A stretch of 64,000 nucleotides of DNA from an uncultured Oscillospiraceae bacterium (GCA_947629795.1 CANRFC010000001.1:62001-126000), one strand, 5' to 3'. Shown: positions 18,101 through 33,100, counted from the first letter of the stretch. A program made the numbers and translations. Notes: generated by a model not told the origin, from the letters alone.

Positions 18101-21100
18101 GACGGTGACGTAGAAGTAGTTGGTGCCGTCGTTGAGGCTGCTGACGTCCACGGTGAGCAGGTGATGCTTCTCCCAGTAGTCGCCGGTCTTGGTGACGTAG
18201 TTCTCCCCGTTGTCATCGGTGCGGAGGGTCTCGCCGTCGTTGGTAACGGTCTTCTTGCTCACCAGATTGCCCTCGGCGTCGGTGACATAGACGGTGTACT
18301 CCGCCCGCTCCATGTACACGTTGGCGGTGGTCTCGGCGGACTGGATCTCGATGGTGGCCGTCCGGGTGGTGTTGTAAACGGTGGCCATGGCCTCCAGGGT
18401 GTTGTTCTGGGGATTGCGGTTGAGCTCCAGATCCTTGCCGTCCACGCGGATGAAGTCCAGCCACTGATCCAGGGCGTTCTTGCGGATGACCGCGGTGAAC
18501 TCGGCCTTCTCGCTGCCCACCTCCAGCTGGATGGGCACCAGGGTCTCGGCGCCCGAGATCATGGTGTAGGGGTTGGTGGTGTAGAGCTCGTCGGCAAGGC
18601 CGCCGGTCTCGGTGACGGTGGTCTCGGTGGTGCCGGGAACGATGGTGGTCACGGTGACCTGCTCGGTCTTGGCAGCCGTGGGATGATAGGTGAAGGTACC
18701 CTTGGACTGGTTGCCCAGCTGCGGCTTGCCGATGTTCAGGGTGAAGGAAGGCGAAGTGGCGCTGAGCTTGCTGCTCAGGTCGGCGAAGGTGGCGCCCAGG
18801 GACACGTCGGTCTGGGTCACGTCGAAGACGATCTCCTGATAGATGTCCCGGCTGGAGAGCCGCTGGGCATAGTCGGCGTCGGTGGAGAGCAGCCGGTAGA
18901 GCAGGCCGTCGGTCTCGTTCTCATTCTCCACCAGGATCGCGGCGCCGTTTTCGTCCAGCCGGACGTCGCCCTTCTTGTGGATCACGTTGCCGCTTTCGTC
19001 CTTCTCGTCCTCTTCGTACCGGGCGGTCTCCCAACGCTTGCCCATGTAGAACAGGGACTTGGTGGCCAGCTCGTTGTCGGCGGGATCGGGATCCTCCACC
19101 AGCTTCACGTACCGGAAGTAGCCGGTGTTGGCTTCCCGCTTCATCAGGACGGTATCCTGGATGCGCACCAGCAGGTCGGAGAACTCCACCTCGGTGTTGT
19201 AGATGGTCAGGGTGTAGTCGGCCGAGCTGTCGCCGGCGGTGACCCGGATGTTCAGGTCGAAGCTGGCCACGCCGCGGCGGACCACCACCTCGCCGGTGAG
19301 GATGGAGGAGGGTGTGGTGGCGCTGTTGTTGGAGCTGTCCAGGATCTGGCTCTCGGCCAGCGGGATGATCTTGCTGTTGGCGTCCTTCACGGTGGCCCAC
19401 TCCACGGGCTGCCCGTCGGCATCCTGGCCGTGGTCGTACTTATAGGCCAGGTAGTTGGCCGCGCCGGTGTTCACATCACTGAGCTGGATGGTGGCGCCGC
19501 TGGCGGCCCGGATGTAGAAGGGCACCAGGACGTACTCACTGTCAGTGGTGGTCTTGAGGGTGGTCACATAGGCGGCGTAGGAGCGCTGGCCGGTGACCTG
19601 GGCCTCCTTGTCGGCGGTGGGGCTGATCTTGCCGTCGGTGCTGGTCTTCCGGCCCACCATCACGTCCAACAGGCCGGTGTTGGTCATGGTGTTGTCCAGA
19701 ATGATGTCGTAATCCTTGTACTCGCCGTTGGGGGCGGTGACCCGCACCCGGGTGGTGACCTCGTTGACGTTCAGCGGGTGGCGGTTGTTGATCCAGGTCT
19801 CGTAGGTCTCCTCGTCGGTCCAGTGCCACTCTCCGCCGCCGTCCTGGGTCCAGTACTGGATGGTAGCCAGAGGATCGGAGGTCTTCAGGTGCAGGTTGGT
19901 GGTAGCGGTATTCTCGGGCAGACGGATCCGGTACACGCCGATCTCGTCGCTGGACTCCACCTTCTTGCCCTGCACGGGGCCGCCCAGGGTGTTGCCGTTG
20001 ATGCCCAGGTGGCCGGCGGCCTCTACCAGGATCAGGTCGGTATCGCCGGAATCCCGCTTCAGCTTCAGCTTATACACCCGGTACTGGTCCTCGCCGGGGA
20101 TGCTGGCCTTCAGGTACACGTAGGTCTCGTTGTCGGTACGCAGGGTGGTGGTGACCTCAGACCGGAAGAAGTCGGAGCCCAGGAGCTTGCCGTCCACGGA
20201 GAAGATCTCCACGCGGGTGGTCTCGGTGGCAGCCACGCCCATGACCATGGCGCTGATGGCGCTGGTGCTCACGGTGGACTCGTAGTTGTAGACGGTGGTC
20301 TTGCCGGAGGCGACGATGGTGGTGGGCACCTCGGCGTTCTCGGTGACGGGCTCCGCGGCCACCACATTGGCCTTGCGCAGGTTGGTGCGGTCGCCCAGCT
20401 GCTTGCCGGTGAAGATGTCCAGATCCAGGTCGGTGACCCACTCGGTCTTGGAGATCTGCAGGACCACCAGGCCCACCTCATCGGAGAGCTTGGAGCCGTC
20501 GGGCAGGGTGTAGAAGTCGGCAGAACCCACGAAGATGGGATAGAACATGGTGTCGCCCACCTTCATGCCGGCGGTGTTGACGTAGCTGCCGGTCTCGTAC
20601 ATGCTGTCATGTCCCTTGGTCATGGAGAAGTTCTTGTCCACGTCCACGTACATGGCGGGATCGGCGGAAATGACGTTGAGCTTGCCGGTATTGCTGTCGG
20701 CGGGGATCTGGATGCTGTACACCCGGACCGAGCCGGTGACGGCCTTGTCGTCGCTCCAGCCGTCGTTTACCTTCTTCTGGAAGGAGATGCTGCCGCTCTC
20801 CAGCAGGGCCTTGATGAGGTCGGATCCGGTCAGGAGGGTGGTATCCACCTTGTTGCCGCTCTCGGGCTCAATGGCGGCCTTCAGATCCTCCACCAGCTTG
20901 CCGCCCACACTCAGGCTGCCGTCGTCGTTCAGGGCGAACTCCACCTGGGCCCCGCTGACCAGCGCGGCCTTCCGGTTGTTGTAGTAGATGCTCTCCGCAT
21001 CCAGGTTGTTGTGCTTGCGCTGGAGGTTCACCTGATACTTTCTGGGACTCAGGTCGCCGTCCACGTTGGAGATCCGGACCTGGAAGGGCACGGTGTCCAC

Positions 21101-24100
21101 ATCCAGAGGCATATCCAGCCCGGTGGCGGTGAGGACATGGATCCCGCTGGTGATGCGGTTGTAGTTGCCGGTCTCGCTCTCGGCCACCTTCACGTACTCG
21201 CCGTCCACCAGCTTGTACTCACCGTTCTCGGCGCTCACGTAGAACTCCATGGGCTTGTCGCTGAAGTCGCCGGTGGTCTCATCGTAAGCGTGGAGGGTGA
21301 CGATGGCGGTGCTGGCGGTGGAGGTCAGCCGCAGGTCGGCCTTGGTGGTGGTGGCCGCCACAGGCACGTTGATGACGTTGGTGGGCGTGCCCACGGTGGT
21401 CCAATACTGGTTGGCGCCGCCGGCGAGCAGCTCCGCCTTGTCCAGGGTGCGGATGTCGGAGACCCGGTTGATGTGCACCACGTAGCGGCGGTAATCCTCG
21501 TTCTCCTTCAGGCCGCTGCGCTGCTGTTCCATGCCGGCGCTCTCGGAGATGACGTAGACATAGAGGGTGTCCGCGATGGCGATGGACCGGTCAAAGACGT
21601 TGGTGGCCCAGCCTTCGCCGCCGTAACTGTCGGTGTTGTTCACGTACACGTAGGAGTTCTTGTACTCGGCCTGGGCGCTGACCTGGAGGGTGGTCACGTT
21701 GGTGCCCACGCTGGCCTGGAACTGGAGCGGGATGTACTCCCAATCGCCAGTGGGCTGGCCGTTCTCATCGTACACCGGCTTCTGGAAGGCCTGATCCTTG
21801 TCCTCGCCGGTCTCGCCCATGTCGCCCTTGGTCACATAGTCCACGGGGATGGGCTTGCCGGAGTCGTCCAGCACCGCCTGCTTGGGATCGGTGGTGGCAT
21901 AGCGGGTCACGCCGTTGATGTCCACCGCGGTGGCGCCGACGGCGCCCGCCTTGGCGGTGTAGAGCACCTGGGCGTTGGGCTTCAGGGTCTCATACTGCTT
22001 GGAGCCGTGGCCGGTGGCGTAGACCCACAGGCCGTAGCCCTCGTAGGCCTCGCCGTCCTTCTCGCCCTCCACATAGTTGAGGTTCAGGTTCTCGGTGTCG
22101 GCGTTGCGCAGCTCCAGCACGTAGTAGCTGACCGAGCCGTCCTGGGCCTCCACCTGGAAGTAGACGCTCTCCACAGGCTGCTCGGCGGGATACTCGGGGT
22201 AATCCCGGGTGCCGCCCAGCTTCCCGGTCCAGTCCACCACGCCCTTGCTGTCGGTCATCTCGTCAATGAGGGCGGCATTCTTGTAGTCCGCGGAGTTCTT
22301 GCTGATGACGTTGCTGGTTATCACTCTCGTACCGCCGCGCAGGGTGGTCATGCCCACATAGCTGGACTCTTCCATGGCCACCACGTTCACGCGGCTGGTG
22401 CTGTTGGGATGGACCGTGGCGCCGGCCTTGTTCCAGACGGCGGAGGTGGGGATAGAGGCGTAGTAGACCTGGCGCTGGGCGATCTCCTGCTTGTTGCCAG
22501 CCCCATCGGTGTACGTATAATAGCGATCATACGTGGTCTGATACCCGGTCTTTTCGGCCTCCACTGCCGCCTTTTTGGTCTCCAGTTCGTTCTTTTCGGC
22601 GTCACTGGCGGCCGTATCGATCTGGACACCCAGGTCAGTGATCTGGGTCTCCAGCTCGGCGATCTTGGCCTTCAGGTCGGCGGCGGTGCGGTAGACGTTG
22701 GTGACCTTGCCGCTCTCGTCCAGAGCCTGGGCCACGGTACCGGTGACCAGAACGGCGCCGGCGCCGGTGGTGGTGCTGGTGGAGGAGGCCTGAACGGTCA
22801 CGCTGCGCACCCCGGTGTTGCTGGGCAGGATGGTCAGGTTGAAGGTATAGGTGGCCTCTTTGCTGCCGTCCTCGGCGACCACCGTAACAGGCTTCATGGT
22901 GGCCTTGATCTCGCCGTACCGGTTCACGGTGGGCGTGCCGGTGAGAGGAGCCCACACGTCCTGGGCACGGCCGTTCTCATAGGTCTGGCCGTCGGCGGTC
23001 TTGATGGTGCCGGCGGGCACACCCAGGATGTTCTGGACCATGACCAGATCCACCTTCACCCAGAGCTGGTCCTCGGAGAGCTGGCTGGAGCTGACGTAGA
23101 AGGCGTAGTTGTGCTCGTCCGTCTCGCTGCGGTAGGTCTCGCCGCCCACGGTGGTGACGTAGGGATCCTCGTTGTTGGCCTTCACCATATCCAGCGCGGC
23201 CACGCTGCTCTTGCGATAGACGTCGATGATGTAGCGGTTGAGGGCACCGGACTGGGCCACGGACTCCACCACGATCTGGAACTTGGGCGTGGTATCAAAG
23301 TCGGCGGTCTTGGTGATCTTGGAGATATCCAGCCGGTTGTTGCCAAACTTGGCGGTGTTGACGCCCTCGGCAGCACCCTCGGTATAGGTCAGGACGTCGC
23401 CCACTTGATTACCCTCAGCATTCTTCAGGGTGATGGTGAAGTTATCCAGCTTGTACTCCTTGTTCACCTGCTCCACCCACAGGTCGAACCAGTCCTGGGC
23501 GGCGGTGGTGATGCTGTAATTGTAGGTGTACTGGGCCACGCCCTCCACGATCTCGGCCTCGGCACCCTGGAACTTGGTGAAGCCGTCGTTGGTGGCGGGC
23601 ACCGCGGCGTCCTTGGCCTGGGCCACGCCGGACAGGGCCAGCTCGTTGCCGCTGGCATTCTTCCGGGTGAGCTCCACGTCGTACTGCTTGTAGGTGGGCA
23701 CCACCTGCTCGGTGCCGTTGGACAGGCTCATACCGATGCGGACCTTCACCATGGTGGTGGCGTCGGCCAGCTTGGAGATATCCACCCGGTCGATCGAATC
23801 AGCGGCGATCTCCTCAGAGACGGACAGATGCTTGCCGTTGTAGTTGGTCTCGGCAGCCGCATCAGTGGTGGGCGCGATCCAGGAGGTCCACACCAGGCCC
23901 TGGTAGGCGTCGCTATTGGCATCCGCGGCCCGCTCCTCGGCGGTCTTGGCCAGGAAGGCCTGGTACTTGTCCAGGGTGTCCACCACGGTGTAATCCACCC
24001 AGGTGATGCCGGTGTAGGTCTCGTCGTAGTTCTTGCTGACGGAGGCATACTCAGCCAGGAGGTCGGCGTAGATGGCCTTCACGTCCTCGGAGGCGTCCTC

Positions 24101-27100
24101 GGCGGGAACGGCGGGAGCCTTCAGGAAGCCGTACATCACCCGCAGGGCATCGTTGTCCAGAGTGGGATCCACAGCCAGGAACTCGCTGGGCAGGTAGTCG
24201 GCCTGGATGTTGCTGTTGAAGGTGTCCACCTTGTCGGTGTTGAGGCTGGCAGGCACGTCGATGAGGCCCACGTTGGTCGCGAACTTGGAGACCTTGCCGT
24301 TGAAGAACACAGCCACGCTCAGGTCCACGGGCTTGATGACCAGCTGGTAGTTGGCCGGGGCGTTGCCATAGTAGTTCGCGCTGGCCAGGACGTCGATGGG
24401 CACGGTGGTGTCGGCGTTCTCGGCCAGGGCCTCGGCGCCGTGGGTGGCGGTGTGGCGGACGTACTCGTCGTCCTTGACCCGGACGTTGGCGTACCGGTCC
24501 TCGGTGACGGCGGTGATGGACTCCACCTGCTTGACGGTGTTGGGCAGGTAGACCACGTACTGGTCGGTACCGGCGGTCCGGTAGGCCGGGGCGGTGTAGG
24601 TCACGCCGTCCAGGACGTAGGTCACGGTGACGCTCTCCAGGTTGTCGTTGTCGCTCCACTCCACCAGCTGGACGTACTCCACATTCAGAGCCTTGGGAGA
24701 GTATCCGTCAACGGGGTTCTGGACCTCAACGCCGTGGATGCCCACGGGGATGTAGAACGCGCCCGCGTCGGTCACCACCAGTGTGACAGTATTGGTCGTC
24801 TTGCCCAAATCAGTGGGAGTAAAGTTTGTCGTACCCCAGGCCGCGATCTGGCCCCGGGCCTTGGCGCTCTCCAGCACGGCGGTGATGGAGACGGTCTCGC
24901 CGTCCTTCAGCGTTTCAGGATCGGCCACGGCCACGATGACCCGCTCGTCCTTGCCGTCGTTGTCGATATCCTTCACCTCGGCCACGTCGGACAGGCTGCT
25001 GTCGCCGCTGCCGGCCGCGGGAGTGACGCCGGCCTTGGCGACGGTCTTGAGGACCCGCTCCATGTCGTAGAAGTGGGTGGCCCGGAAGCCCTCGCCGCTG
25101 GCCAGGACGGTGACTGCCAGCCACACGTGGGAGGCGGTGTCGTCGCCGTTCTTGGGCATGGTGAAGGTGCCGTGGAAGGTATTCTCCGCGTCGGAGAAGT
25201 CCACGCTGTTGGTCTTGAACTCGCTGGTGGCCTTGGTCCAGAGCTGGGCCGCCACCTTGGCGCCCGAGCTGTTGGCGGTGAGGTCCACGGTGAAGACGTA
25301 GTCGGTCTCGGTCTCCTTCACGGTGGTGAAGAAGTACTCGGGCAGAGCGTTGGTGACAGCAGACTCACCGGGCAGCTTGGACTCGTTGGCGGCCAGAGCG
25401 GTCTCGGTCAGGTCCTCAATCTTGGTATAGGTGGTGGCCGTGCCGTCCCGGACAGCGGGCTCGCTCCAGGTGTAGGTGGCCTCGCCCAGGGTGGTGTCGC
25501 TGTCCTTGCGGAAGACGTCCACGATGTAGACCCGCTCCACGGCGTTGGACTTGTTGATGGTGTCGGTGTCGTCCTGCTTGGCGGCGTAAGGCGTGGCGGA
25601 CACGGTGATCTTCAGCCGGGTATCGGCCTGGTTCACGGCGGTATCCACGGCGCCGGTCCACTGGAAGCCCTCGGCGGCGGGCGCCACGGTGGCGCTGGCA
25701 GTGATGGCCTCCACCTTCACGTTGACCTCAGCGCCGGTCTTGCCGGCGGCTACCAGGTCGGCCACCAGAGCATCGGTGTGGTCGGCGTTGTCATCGGGCA
25801 CGTAGGTCACATAGTGGATGTAGGTCTTCTCGTCCAGGGTGACGGTGTCCTTCCGGCTGGAGTCGGTGAGGGCCTGGTCGTCGGTGACGACCTTGTTGTC
25901 CTGCTGCTTGTCGGGGGCGGCGCTGGTCAGCTTGCCCAGGCCCAGGTCCACGGTGTGGATGGTGAGCTCGTAGACCTCCACCCGCAGGTTGTTGGAGGAC
26001 TGGACGTAGGCGTAGACGGTGTTGCCCTCGGCCACGCCGGCCTCCTTCAGGGTGGCCACGTTCCGGGTCATGCTGGAGGGAGCGGGGATGGAGGCCGAGA
26101 CGTTCACGTCGATGGGCTTGGTGGACAGGCCGATCCGGGCGCCCTCGGAGGAGGTGGTGAAGGTCAGGTCGCCCACATCCACGTCGGCGGGGACGTAGAG
26201 GACGTACTTGTTCTTGTCGAAGCTGCCGTCGTCCTTCTTCAGCATCAGGCCATTCTGCTTCAGGCCGGTCTCGCCCATGTTGTCGTAGGTGAGCACCACG
26301 CTCTGGAGGTCGGCGTTGTTGCTCCGGCGGTAGATGCGCAGCAGGTACTCGGCCTCGTAGGTCACGTCGTGGCCGGCGGCGGTCTCGGTATTGGTGACCT
26401 TGATCAGGGCGCTCATCAGGTCGGTGTTGGCAGCCAGAGTGGGATTGGTCTTGTAGGTGCTGTGGGCCAGATCCATGGGGGGATTCCAGGTCTCGCCGCC
26501 GTCCACGCTGATCTGGACCTTGGCGGAGCCGCTGTCGCTGGCGACATAGTCGTTGGTCATGGGCAGCTCGTCGCGGTTGTCGGCGGCCAGGGCGCCCACC
26601 AGCTGCTCGTAGTAGCGCTGGAGCTTACCGTCTACCACAGTGGGCTTCATGGTCACGATGGGCGTGGTGCCGGGCTGGGCCAGCTTGTCGTCCACGCTCA
26701 CCGTCTTCAGGCCCACGTCGGCAAAGATGACGTCCACGGGGTACTTGGTGTCGGTCACGGTGCCGTCGGAGGAGGTGACGAAGAAGTTGACGGTGCGGTT
26801 GGCGGTACCCAGCTTCTCCAGATCCATCTCCAGGGCGTAGATACCCTTCTCGGCGGCCTTGTTGCCCACGGTGGTGCCGGTCTCGGCGGTGGTGCCGAAG
26901 ATGGCGGCCATGGGATGCTGGGTGTAGCCGGTGAGGGTGGCGGACACGGCGGTGCTGGGCAGCACCACGGCGTACTTGCCGGTGGTGTTGTCCTTGTAGA
27001 CCTCGGCGTCGCCCTCGCCTCCCAGGTCGTCCACATAGTGCATGGTGAACCGGGCCATGTTGGCGTTGGCGTCGGGGGTGTAGATGCGCAGGTAGGAGGT

Positions 27101-30100
27101 GCTGTTGGTGTGGCTGCCGGTGGCGCTGGCGTTGACCTTGATGGTCATCTGGGTGTAGGTGACCTCGCTGCCGTCCTCGTAGGTGAGGACGCCCGCCTTA
27201 TCCAGGTTGACCGCGCCGTCGGTCCAGATGCGGTTGTAGCCGTTGCCCTCGGGCATGGCCACGTCCGTGGAGCTCAGGCCCGCGTTGGTCAGGGCCCGCT
27301 CGCTGCGGGCGGTGGCCTCCACGGCGGCGGTGACGGTGCCGTCGGCCAGGGCCTCCCAGAGGTCGCCGGCGACGGGGATGTTCTCCTCGGCGTTTACCGC
27401 GAGCTGCTCGTCGCGCTTCACGGCATCCTTGCCGTCCACCTTCACGCTCTCCAGGGAGGCGTCCTCGCGGTAGATGACCACGGTGTAGGTCTTCTCGGTG
27501 CCGTCGATGGCCTGGACCCACAAGGGCTCGGTGGTCTTGTCGCCCACCACGGGCACGTTCTCCACCAGGGCCTGCTTCCGGGTGGCCTCGGCCATGAGGG
27601 TGGTGAACTGGAGGTAGCTCAGGTCGCTGGGCCCGGTGGCCAGGATGTCCACCTGACCCACGTGGTCGGGCACGAAGGCCACGTACTCATCGGTCTTCTC
27701 GTCCAGAACGGCCTTGCTCTCCACGATCTTGCCGGTCTCGTCGGCGTAGAAGATGGTGACCTCCTGAGGCTTGGTGTCGCTGCTGGAGCGGTACACCCGC
27801 AGGTAGCTGGTGTGGCTGCGCCAGTTCTCGGTAGTCCAGGTGCTCTCGTCGTTGAGGTTCAGGTAGTTGCCCACCTTGATCTCGAACTGGCTGCACTCGT
27901 CCTCAGAGAGCTTCTGGGTCTTGCGGAACACCCGGGAGCCGTCGTAGACGGTGGGCTCGGGGGCCTGGCCGTCCAGTTCGGAGACGGTGAGCCGGGCCTG
28001 CTTCTGCTCGGCTTCGCTCAGCTCCACGCCCCACTGCTTCGCCATATCGGTGGGGTTATTGTGGGCCTCCACCTCCAGGGTGATGTACCGGGCGTGGGCG
28101 TCGGCGATGTCGTAGTAGATCACGTAGTCCTGACCGTCGATGGTCTCGATGTAGAACTGGAGGGGCTTGCTCTCCTTCACGGCGTAGCGGTCGTCCACCG
28201 CCACAGTCTTGAGCTCCAGGTCGATGATCTCGAAGATCATCTCATAGGTCTTGGTGGCCTTGCCGTCGGAGGAGGTCACGGTGACGGTGGCGCCGGTCAC
28301 GGTGCCGCCCACCTCGGTGAACTCCACGCTGGCCTGGCCCCAGGCGATCTCGCCGTCGTTGATGCTGACCTGGGCGGCCTGGCGGTTGGCGATGGCGGTG
28401 AAGGTGGCCTGGGAGATGGCCTGGGCGTTGATGGCCGAGATGAGGAACCGGTAGCTGCCGGCGTACAGGGTGTCGTCGTAGTCCTCCTGGGCCACGCCGT
28501 GGACCTTCAGCTTCTCGGTCTTGTCGCCGCTCTCGGCTCCGTCGGGATAGTCGTACTCCAGGTAGACGTCCTTCAGGCCGGCGTCGCTGTTGGTGCGGTA
28601 GATCTCCAGATAGGAGGTGACATACTGGTCGGCGTAGCCGTCCTCGGCCCGGATCTTGATCTCGAAGCGGGTGAGCTCGTCGGTGCCGGTGAGGCTGGCG
28701 TTGCGGATGACCACCTGGCTGCTGTCGCCCTGGGCGGGATCGGCGGCCGAGCCGTTGGGGGTGCTCACGGTGACCATGGCGGCCTCGTCGGTGGCCCGGA
28801 TGGTCAGGTTGGCGGTCTCGTTGCTGTCGTCCACCAGGATGCGGTAGACGTCATTGCCGTTGGCGTCCTGACCCATGAGGATATCAGTCAGGTTGTTGGG
28901 CGTGGCGGTATCCCGGTCGTACTTCTGGGTCTCCAGGTCGGGGGTGGTCACCTGGACGGACTGGAGCCGGGCGTCGTCGTTGACCCGCACCAGGTGGATG
29001 ATGTACTCCTGGGTGAAGGCGTACTTTCCACCCACCAGGCCATAGCTGACCTCCACCGGCACGTAGACCTCCTTGAAGGAGACGTTGCCGATGTCATACT
29101 TGTCATCCGAAGTCGAGTGGGTCAGCCAGGTCAGCTCATCCAGATTCAGGCTGAAGCGGCCGACGCCCGTTTCGGTGACGCCTTGGCTGTTGCTGGTGAA
29201 CACAGCCTGGATCACGGGGGCAACAGTGGTCCGGATGCCGGACTGGCTGCCCGCCTTGTAGCCCAGCTCCACCTTGTTCTTGCTGTTGGCGGGAACGATG
29301 GTGAGCTCGGCCCACTTGTCCTCGGAGCCCACATTGAGGGTGTAGACCACGAAGGGGTTGCCCGCCTTGTCGGGCACGGTCTCGGCCTTCAGGGCCTGGA
29401 ACTTACCGTTGTCCAGGCCGGTGCTCTGGCCGTCAGGGGTACTGCTGGGCTCTACGGGGGCGTTTTCGCCGTGGGCCACCAGGACCTGGCTCAGGCCGAT
29501 GGCGAACTCGTCGGGCTGGGCCACCAGGGTGAAGGACCGCTTGGCGGACTCATCGCCGTTCTCAGGCGTGACCTCCACGGTGTAGTGGTTGATCTCGCCG
29601 GCGGTGAGAGTGACCTTGCCGGTCCAGGTGCTGCCGGAGACGGTGCCAGACAGCTCGGTGTCGCCGTCGAAGACCTTCACAGTGCCGTTCTTGGCGGCGG
29701 TGATGACCAGGTCCAGCTCGCCGGTGGCGCTGCCCACGTACTGGAACACGCCGCTGTCCTCGGCCACGGCCTCGCCGGCCAGGGTCAGGGAGGCGATCTC
29801 CGCGTCGGAGTAGGTCTGCCGGATGGCCAGGGTGTACTCCTTCACGTTCTTGCCGTCGGAGGAGGTGATGCTGGCGGTGAGCAGGTTGGTCTGGGTGTCG
29901 GACAGGGTCTTGCTGACCTCCAGCATACCGATGCCGGAGACCGTCTTGCCGCCCACTTCCGTCTCGATGACGGCGTTGGGATCCTGGGCGGTGAGGAAGA
30001 CGCGCACGCTCTTCTGGTCCCTGTCCACGGTCACGTCATAGTGGAAGGTGCCGTCGGAGAGGGCCACCCGCTTCTCGGTGTCCACGCCCTTGTCCACGAT

Positions 30101-33100
30101 CATCTGCTCCAGCAGCTCGTTGGAGCTGGTGCGGGTGATGGACACGGGATAGGTGGTGTAGCTGGAGCCGTCGTTGGCGTTGAAGATGGTGTAGCTGAAG
30201 CGGTTCTGGGCCTCCAGGCCGGTGAGGGACCACTCGTAGTGCTTGCCGATCTCCACGCCGCCCACCACTCTGGGCGTCTCGGTGCCGGTGAGGAGCTCGC
30301 CCTCATTATTGTAGAGGGCCACACGGTGCTCCATGGACTCGGTCTCGATGACCAGGGTGCCGGCGGTGACGCCGCTGTCCACCACGAAGCTCTGCCGGCC
30401 GTAGACGTCGGCCACAGCGGAGGCATTGTTGAAGCTCACGCTGCTGGCGGAGTAGTTCTGCGGGTCACGGTTGATGGTGAGGTAGGTAGTGGTGGCGCTG
30501 GTGGCGGTGTAGGGATAGGTGTAGATGGTGATGGGGATGCGCACCTGGGTATCCTTGGCGGTGAGGTTCAGGGCGATGTCCCGCACGGCGGAGCCGAACT
30601 GGGCCACGCCGTCAGAGCCGATCTTCACCTTGGCCAGGGCGCTGTTGGCCTGGACCTCCACCCGCACCCGCTGGGCGTTGGGGGTCACCGTGTAGCTGTA
30701 CCCGTTGCGGCGGCGGATGGTCTCGCCGTTGACCTTCACGCTGCTGGCGTCGGCGTTGGCGTGGATGAGGTAGAGGGTATAGCTCTTCTCCGTCACCTTG
30801 TCGATGGCCTTGACGGTGAACTCCTTGGCGGTGATGCCGGTGGTGGTGGCGATGGCCTCGGTCTCGTTCATGGTCGTGCCGTCGGCAGCGATGAGCTCCT
30901 GCTGGGTGTTGTTGCGCTGGATGGTGTACAGGGCGTTGATGGCGCCGGTGGGGATGGTGGCCATCCAGATCTCCCGGCCGCCGTTGGCGGCGTCGCCCAT
31001 ATCCACCTGCACGGCCTGGGTGGTCACGCCGCCGGCAGTGACCTGGATGCCGCTGATGTCAGCGTCGCCGGTGGTATAGTAGTCCAGGGTCACCAGATAG
31101 GTGGCCTTATCCTCGTTGGTCACGGCCTGAATGGCCTCGTCGTACTTCCCGGCGCTGAGCAGAGCCTGGATCTCCTCCTCCCGGGAGATCCGGGCGGAGA
31201 GGACGGTGACGTTGAAGTTGTTCTCGCCCATCACGGAAATGGGCACGTTCTCGAACACCCCGCCGCCCCGCTTGGCCACGCTGGCGCCGGTGACGGTGTT
31301 GGTGAGGATGACGGTGCTCAGGGCGTTGTAGGCGTCCACGGTGAGGTTCACGGCCTCCCGGCTGCCCACCTGGCGGTAGTAGCGGTTATCGGTCTCGTTC
31401 CAGGTCAGCTCTTCCAGGTAGTCGGTGCGGACGCCGGCCGTAATGTCGGTGCCCTCCACGTACACGCCGCTGAGCGCGGTGCTCTCTTCCTGGCTGTAGA
31501 TTCGCAGGGTGTACCACTGCTGGCGCACCTTGGAGGAGGAGACCACGTAGAAGTTGACCTCGTTGGCGCCGGCCTGGGAAATGATGGTCCGGCCCTCAAT
31601 GAGCAGCCAGCCGGTACCCTGCTCGCTGGAGCCGGCAGGTATGCCGGCGGCACCGGCCACTTCGATAAGGGTGGTGTAGGCGTTGGAGGCCTGGATGCCC
31701 ACCTTGACCATGTTGGCCTTGCTGCCGGTACCCAGCAGGCTGTTCTCGCCGCTGGTGGGGATGGCCACCTCATAGATGGTGGGATCCTCGGGCCGGGCCA
31801 CGGCCTCCAGGAACATGCCGACCTCGGGATGGTGCGGGTCGATCACGTCGGGATGCATCACGATGATGGAGCCGATGCCCGTGTCGTGGGTGGAGCGGAA
31901 GATGCCCACGGTGTAGATCTTCTGGGCGTTGGGGGTCAGCACCCGGCCGCTGGCGTCCACGGTGTAGAAGTCGGTATCCCGCACCTGGAACTTCACGTAG
32001 GCGGTGTCGCCCTCCTTCACCGAGTCGGGCACGTTGTAGTGGGTGCGGAACTCGCTGGCGGGCTTGTTGACCTCGATGATGCCATTCTCGTCCTCGTTGA
32101 AGCCGATGACGTGGGTGGGATCCTCCTCGGTCTCGATAAGGAAGTCCATGGAGCTCTCCGAGATGTTCACGTTCCACTGGTCGCCGCTCTCGGTGGCGCC
32201 GATCTCATTGGCGCTGACGTACTCCACATCCACATTGGCGTCCTCCCGGTCGAGCACCAGGTAGTAGACGTTGGCGGGAGAGGTGGTCTTGCCGTCCTGG
32301 GCCATGGTGGACACCTTGAAGTACAGCGTCCCCGTATTTTCGGGCAGGCTGAGGGTGGCCGGGCCGTACTTGACGCCGGTGGTCTTCTCGAAGGTCAGGT
32401 TGCCGGTCACGTCCTTGGACACGCCGCTGAAGCTGCCGGCGAACTGTTCCACCTTGGTGATCTGGGCATAGGGATCCACAGGCGCGATCTTCAGGGTAGA
32501 CTCGGTGGTGGCGGGCGCCTTGCCGGTGTAAGGATCGGCGGTGGTGCCGGCCACGAGAGTGCCGTCGGCGTGGACCTGGTCGTGCCAGATGTGGTACTCG
32601 TTGACGGTCCCCTCGGCCACCTTGAAGTCCACCCGGATGTCGTCGGACTTGTCCTTCACGGTGAGGAGGTAGACCTGCTTGTTCCCGCCGTCCTGAGACA
32701 GGACCTCCACCATGTAGGTGCCCCGGGCCATGTCGTTCTTGGTGAGGGCGCCCTCGGTCATCTCGCCGTTGGCGTCGCCGGAGTGCCAGCTGTCGGTGAC
32801 AGCGTTGCCGTTGCCGTCGGTGAGCTGCTTGTAGTGGATCTTGGCGCCGCTGGACGGGGTCATCAAGGTGTTGGAGCTGACAGTCTCCGGCTTCAGGGCG
32901 TCGTAGGCGTCCAGATACAGGGTGTACAGGTGCTCGCCCTTCTCGTTCAGCCCCTCGTCCTTGGCTTCGTAGTACTCATCGCTCTCGTTCAGGTTCTTAT
33001 TCACCGCAGTCAGGCCGGCCTCGTTGCTCTGGCGGACCAGACGGATGGTGTAGCCCCAGCCGTTCTCGTCGCCGCCGGCATAGGTGCCGTCCTGGGCCTT

